A stretch of DNA of 7,710 nucleotides from Chthonomonadaceae bacterium. Its GTDB lineage: Bacteria; Armatimonadota; Chthonomonadetes; Chthonomonadales; Chthonomonadaceae. The stretch covers positions 1 to 7,710 of the forward strand of contig JACMPS010000060.1 of assembly GCA_014377395.1 (NCBI GenBank), read 5' to 3'. The translations under genes and the position numbers were made by a program. Positions 4,930 through 7,710 of this stretch are shown one piece after another; position 1 is the first letter of the stretch, and each line of letters starts with the position of its first letter. The notes under the pieces are model-generated. The model did no database searches. It was not told the origin of the DNA and was given only the letters and a program-made list of their open reading frames with translations.

Positions 4930-6423
4930 ATGAAAGATTTAAGCGCACTGGAGAGAGACGAACCCCTTCTCCACAACTCAACCGACACAGATCTCATTGA
5001 GGAGATCATTTTTGACGACCGGACGATTGTGCGTCAACGGATCGAAAGTGAACCGGGTCAAAGGCGGAAGTCCGAAAGGGACGGAGTCTGCCTTTCACTC
5101 GACGAGATACCCGTTCCGATTCTGCTCATCGAAAAATCTACAGGAACTATTTTTGCGGTTAATACCGCCCTGAATGACCGTTACGGAATCACTCCGTACC
5201 TTCCGGAAAAAAGCAATCTCTGCGACTGGCTTTTTTCCCAACTGGAAACAAAGGAACATCCCTCCACCTTTTCAGCCCTTATAAACCTCTCGGAACTTCG
5301 CTACCTTCGTACACCAGACGGCTCAATGCGGGACGTGAGGTGCGAGATAAAAGACGCCCCCGATACTCCTGAAACTCACCTTCTCGTTTATCTCGAAGAC
5401 AGTACGGAAAAGCGAGTCAGTGAGCGCAACTTACGGAAAAGCAAACGCCGTCTCTGCAACATTCTCGACTCGATGCAACACGGCTATCTTTCGCTTGACC
5501 GGGAGGGAGTGCTGACGTTTGCAAACCGTGAGGCACAAAGGCTTCTAGGACAGGATTACAGTTCTCTCACAGGACAACCGCTACAAAATGTAGAGGCGTT
5601 TTCCTCTCTTCCCGAATTAATTGCGGCTTCTCAGACAGCGATGCTGAAGCAGACGACTTTCGATTTGCTTTGTGTTCTCCCCTCAGGAGTAGAGCCGTCT
5701 ACGCTCTGGCGGATTCGTGGCTTCCCCTCACAGGATGGCGTTTCACTTTATATTGATGACCGAAGCGAAATCGAAAGCCTCCAACAACGCTTGAAAACTG
5801 GCGACTCCTTTCTCCAGAGTACACTCGAAGGAACAATTCACGCGCTTTCCTATGCGATTGCCCTGCGCGACCCTTATACGGCGGGACACCAGCGGCGTGT
5901 CTCCAAACTGGTTACGGAAATGGCAAAAGTACGCGGTTGCACTCCCGAAGAGATCGAGCGCTATCGCAAAGCGGCACTGTTGCACGACATCGGCAAAATT
6001 TCGTTGCCCGCAGAGATTCTTTCTCGTCCCGGACACCTCAGCCCCGCCGAAATGTCAATCATTCAGACCCATTCGCGCACAGGCTACGAAATGTTGCGCG
6101 GCATTGAACTAGAACCGATTATTGCAATGGTTGCGCTTCAACATCACGAGCGCCTTGACGGTTCCGGTTATCCGCAGGGGCTTGTCGGCGACGAAATCAG
6201 TCCTGAAGCACAAATGATGGCAGTGGCGGATGTCGTGGAAGCGATGGCTTCTCATCGTCCGTTTCGCCCTTCGCTTGGCATCGAAATTGCACTGAACGAA
6301 GTGATCAACAATCGCGGCACACGTTACAATTCGGAAGCGGTGGAGGCTTGCCTCACTGTGCTGGAAAGCAACGGCTTCGACCTCGAACACCTGATGAAGC
6401 AGGAGCCGCATTATGCTGGCTGA
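4930..6423 (+). CDS. PAS-PAS-HD-GYP protein, probable cyclic-di-GMP phosphodiesterase
   Basis: The 497-residue protein has no visible signal peptide or membrane segment. Two PAS-like sensor regions (about 52-158 and 172-280) are joined by charged helices (about 158-175 and 278-298) and followed by an HD-GYP domain (about 297-480). Visible key residues are His320 in DPYTAGHQRRV, the HD pair His352/Asp353 in LLHDIGK, His381, the signature HHERLDGSGYP (405-415) and Asp434. HD-GYP domains degrade cyclic di-GMP with two or three metal ions, and all main ligands look present, so activity is likely. GGAGG (4916-4920), 9 bases before the ATG, fixes the start. It follows hyuA by 116 bases with no obvious terminator, and its 3' end overlaps namZ by 11 bases. 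What the PAS domains sense is unknown; no cofactor can be inferred. Confidence 0.95.
   Translation: MKDLSALERDEPLLHNSTDTDLIEEIIFDDRTIVRQRIESEPGQRRKSERDGVCLSLDEIPVPILLIEKSTGTIFAVNTALNDRYGITPYLPEKSNLCDWLFSQLETKEHPSTFSALINLSELRYLRTPDGSMRDVRCEIKDAPDTPETHLLVYLEDSTEKRVSERNLRKSKRRLCNILDSMQHGYLSLDREGVLTFANREAQRLLGQDYSSLTGQPLQNVEAFSSLPELIAASQTAMLKQTTFDLLCVLPSGVEPSTLWRIRGFPSQDGVSLYIDDRSEIESLQQRLKTGDSFLQSTLEGTIHALSYAIALRDPYTAGHQRRVSKLVTEMAKVRGCTPEEIERYRKAALLHDIGKISLPAEILSRPGHLSPAEMSIIQTHSRTGYEMLRGIELEPIIAMVALQHHERLDGSGYPQGLVGDEISPEAQMMAVADVVEAMASHRPFRPSLGIEIALNEVINNRGTRYNSEAVEACLTVLESNGFDLEHLMKQEPHYAG
6401..6405 (+). promoter_or_regulatory. Ribosome binding site of namZ inside the HD-GYP gene
   Basis: AGGAG lies within the last codons of the HD-GYP gene, 7 bases before the namZ ATG at 6413. 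An in-frame TGA at 6395-6397 rules out any earlier namZ start. Together they fix the namZ start and support coupled translation of the two genes. Confidence 0.75.
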
Positions 6424-7555
6424 AACTCCCGTTCTTTGCGGAATTGATGTACTTCAACGAGATCACTTCGCCCCATTAAGAGGGCGAAAGATCGGATTGA
6501 TCACCAATCATACGGGGCTGAACCGGGGCGGGATCGCCACAGCCGATCTTTTGCACAACGCGAAAGACATTGAGTTACGCGCTCTGTTCGCGCCTGAACA
6601 TGGAATACGAGGAGCCTTAGACGAGAACATTTCCGACTCGATGGACCTCGCTACAGGCTTACCGATCCATAGCCTTTACGGAGTACGGAACCGCCCAACC
6701 CCCGCTCAACTCAAAGGGCTGGACACGCTTGTTTTCGATGTTCAAGATATCGGGACACGATTCTATACCTATATTTCGACGCTGGGATTATGTCTGGAGG
6801 AAGCCGCAAAGCACGGGCAAGAATTTATTGTTCTGGATCGCCCCAACCCTCTTAATGGAGTGGAAATCGAGGGCAGTCTGCCCGATAAGGCGTCTCTCGG
6901 TTTTACGGCGTATCACCCGATTCCGGTTCGGCACGGTATGACGACGGGAGAACTGGCGCACCTGTTTCGGGCGGAGAAGCGTCTCAAAGTTACGCTGCAA
7001 GTCGTTATGGTCGAAGGCTGGAGCCGCCGTCAACGCTGGGAAGAAACCGGGTTGCTCTGGACAAATCCCTCTCCCAATATGCGTTCCTCAACTCAGGCGT
7101 TACTTTATCCCGGCGTGGGACTGCTCGAAGGCACGAATCTTTCGGTAGGGCGTGGCACGGACACGCCTTTCGAGATTATCGGTGCGCCCTGGATCGCTCC
7201 CGTCTCGTTTGCGGCTTATCTGAACGCCCTCGGCTTGCCCGGAGTGCGTTTTGTTCCCCTGCGTTTCACCCCTACCGCGTCGGTCTACGCGCACCTCCCC
7301 TGTGGCGGGGTTCAACTCGTGCTGACCGAACGGGAACGCTTTGTTCCCGTTTTCACCGGATTATCGCTTGCGTCGGCACTGCTCCACTTTCATGCGAAAG
7401 AGTGGACGGTGGAAAAATTTAACAGCCTCCTCTTCGACAAAAACTCCTATAAGCGATTCCGTGACGGTGCAACGCCCCTCGAACTGATCACGCGCTGGCA
7501 ATCCGACCTCGCCACATTCCGGGAAAGACGCCGCCCCTACTTGCTTTATGCTTGA
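6413..7555 (+). CDS. namZ: NamZ/DUF1343 family exo-beta-N-acetylmuramidase candidate
   Basis: The 380-residue product matches the DUF1343 family, whose characterised members (NamZ) remove N-acetylmuramic acid from the non-reducing ends of peptidoglycan fragments during turnover and recycling. Visible conserved blocks: GIDVL (10-14), GLITNHTG (28-35), APEHGIRG (60-67), TGLPIHSLYG (81-90), FDVQDIGTRFYTYIST (108-123), VLDRPNPLNG (140-149), HPIPVRHGMTTGELA (168-182), NPSPNM (218-223), LEGTNLSVGRGTD (238-250) and PFEIIGAPW (252-260). Known NamZ proteins are usually exported, but this one begins at the mature domain with no signal peptide, and an upstream in-frame stop excludes a longer start. It may act on imported fragments in the cytoplasm, or be released on lysis. 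It overlaps the HD-GYP gene by 11 bases. No murQ, amgK or nagZ is in the window. The family is certain; activity is inferred. Confidence 0.95.
   Translation: MLAETPVLCGIDVLQRDHFAPLRGRKIGLITNHTGLNRGGIATADLLHNAKDIELRALFAPEHGIRGALDENISDSMDLATGLPIHSLYGVRNRPTPAQLKGLDTLVFDVQDIGTRFYTYISTLGLCLEEAAKHGQEFIVLDRPNPLNGVEIEGSLPDKASLGFTAYHPIPVRHGMTTGELAHLFRAEKRLKVTLQVVMVEGWSRRQRWEETGLLWTNPSPNMRSSTQALLYPGVGLLEGTNLSVGRGTDTPFEIIGAPWIAPVSFAAYLNALGLPGVRFVPLRFTPTASVYAHLPCGGVQLVLTERERFVPVFTGLSLASALLHFHAKEWTVEKFNSLLFDKNSYKRFRDGATPLELITRWQSDLATFRERRRPYLLYA
7329..7351 (+). repeat. Terminator-like hairpin inside namZ
   Basis: AACGGGAAC (7329-7337) pairs perfectly with GTTCCCGTT (7343-7351) over a 5-base loop, and two more T follow. 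It looks like an intrinsic terminator but lies in coding sequence. Stems of this size are expected about once by chance in a window this long. Confidence 0.4.
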
Positions 7556-7572
7556 TCTCCAGATGAGTAAAG

Positions 7573-7600
7573 TGTCAAGTGTTAAGGATTAAATGTTGAG
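7573..7600 (+). repeat. Degenerate tandem heptamer array downstream of namZ
   Basis: Four 7-base units follow one another: TGTCAAG, TGTTAAG, GATTAAA and TGTTGAG. The array starts 18 bases after the namZ stop. Read in the same direction relative to the gene, its units match the array at the maf 3' end, including an exact shared TGTTAAG. Both arrays are followed in the same 7-base register by a GAAGAT segment and then C-rich sequence. Confidence 0.6.
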
Positions 7601-7654
7601 ATGAAGATTTACTCTTGCCCCCAACCCCAAAACCGGGAGAGGTCATTTCGTTGT

Positions 7655-7677
7655 AGGGGCGATGCTTGCCTCGCCCT
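7655..7677. repeat. G+C-rich hairpin in an intergenic repeat
   Basis: GGGCGA (7657-7662) pairs with TCGCCC (7671-7676) around an 8-base loop, with one more G-U pair outside. The surrounding GTAGGGGCGATGCTTGCC resembles a hairpin family I remember from intergenic regions of cyanobacteria and other bacteria; a search would be needed to confirm this. It could serve as the 3' end structure of the namZ transcript, although it has no U-tract. Confidence 0.45.
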
Positions 7678-7710
7678 CTGGTTTTGCTTGCACCGTTTCC
7701 TTCTCAACAC

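Noticed and set aside
4310..4981. 223-codon open frame on the minus strand
   Set aside because: It lies antisense to the conserved 3' part of hyuA and the start of the HD-GYP gene. Its translation shows no domain pattern.

Overview
This looks like a chromosomal stretch from a free-living bacterium of moderate G+C. I see no phage, plasmid, CRISPR, tRNA or rRNA genes. The gene set (Maf, an ANTAR response regulator, a KGG stress protein, an orphan HyuA, a PAS/HD-GYP protein and a NamZ-type muramidase), together with heptameric and hairpin intergenic repeats, would suit a deep-branching lineage such as Armatimonadota. That placement is a guess from style and cannot be proven from this window.

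Layout. Bases 1-588 hold no convincing gene. They contain a 14-G run, a roughly 200-bp MITE-like segment with 17-bp imperfect terminal inverted repeats, a 38-bp-period direct repeat, G+C-rich hairpins and heptamer repeats that run into the 3' end of maf. On the minus strand lie maf (589-1191) and, upstream of it, an ANTAR response regulator (1278-1856), with a strong hairpin between them. Bases 1857-2188 are mostly featureless apart from a perfect 19-bp hairpin that probably terminates the next minus-strand gene, a small KGG-repeat stress protein (2189-2479).

The plus-strand half is a probable transcription unit. It starts with a HyuA-family hydantoinase/oxoprolinase subunit (2750-4813) that has no HyuB partner in view. 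A PAS-PAS-HD-GYP cyclic-di-GMP phosphodiesterase candidate (4930-6423) follows after 116 bases. A NamZ/DUF1343 exo-N-acetylmuramidase candidate (6413-7555) overlaps its end by 11 bases. The window closes with intergenic repeats of the same kind as those at the left end, in the same orientation relative to the preceding gene.

How the genes may work together. The HD-GYP and namZ genes are tightly coupled, which hints at linked expression of a signalling protein and a cell-wall-sugar enzyme. The other genes look like independent housekeeping, regulatory or stress functions. I did not find a clear new multi-gene system. The most unusual signals are a 12-bp coding-region palindrome in hyuA that resembles the intergenic 19-bp palindrome, the paired 3'-of-gene heptamer/hairpin elements, the MITE-like segment, the orphan HyuA, and a NamZ that cannot have an upstream signal peptide.
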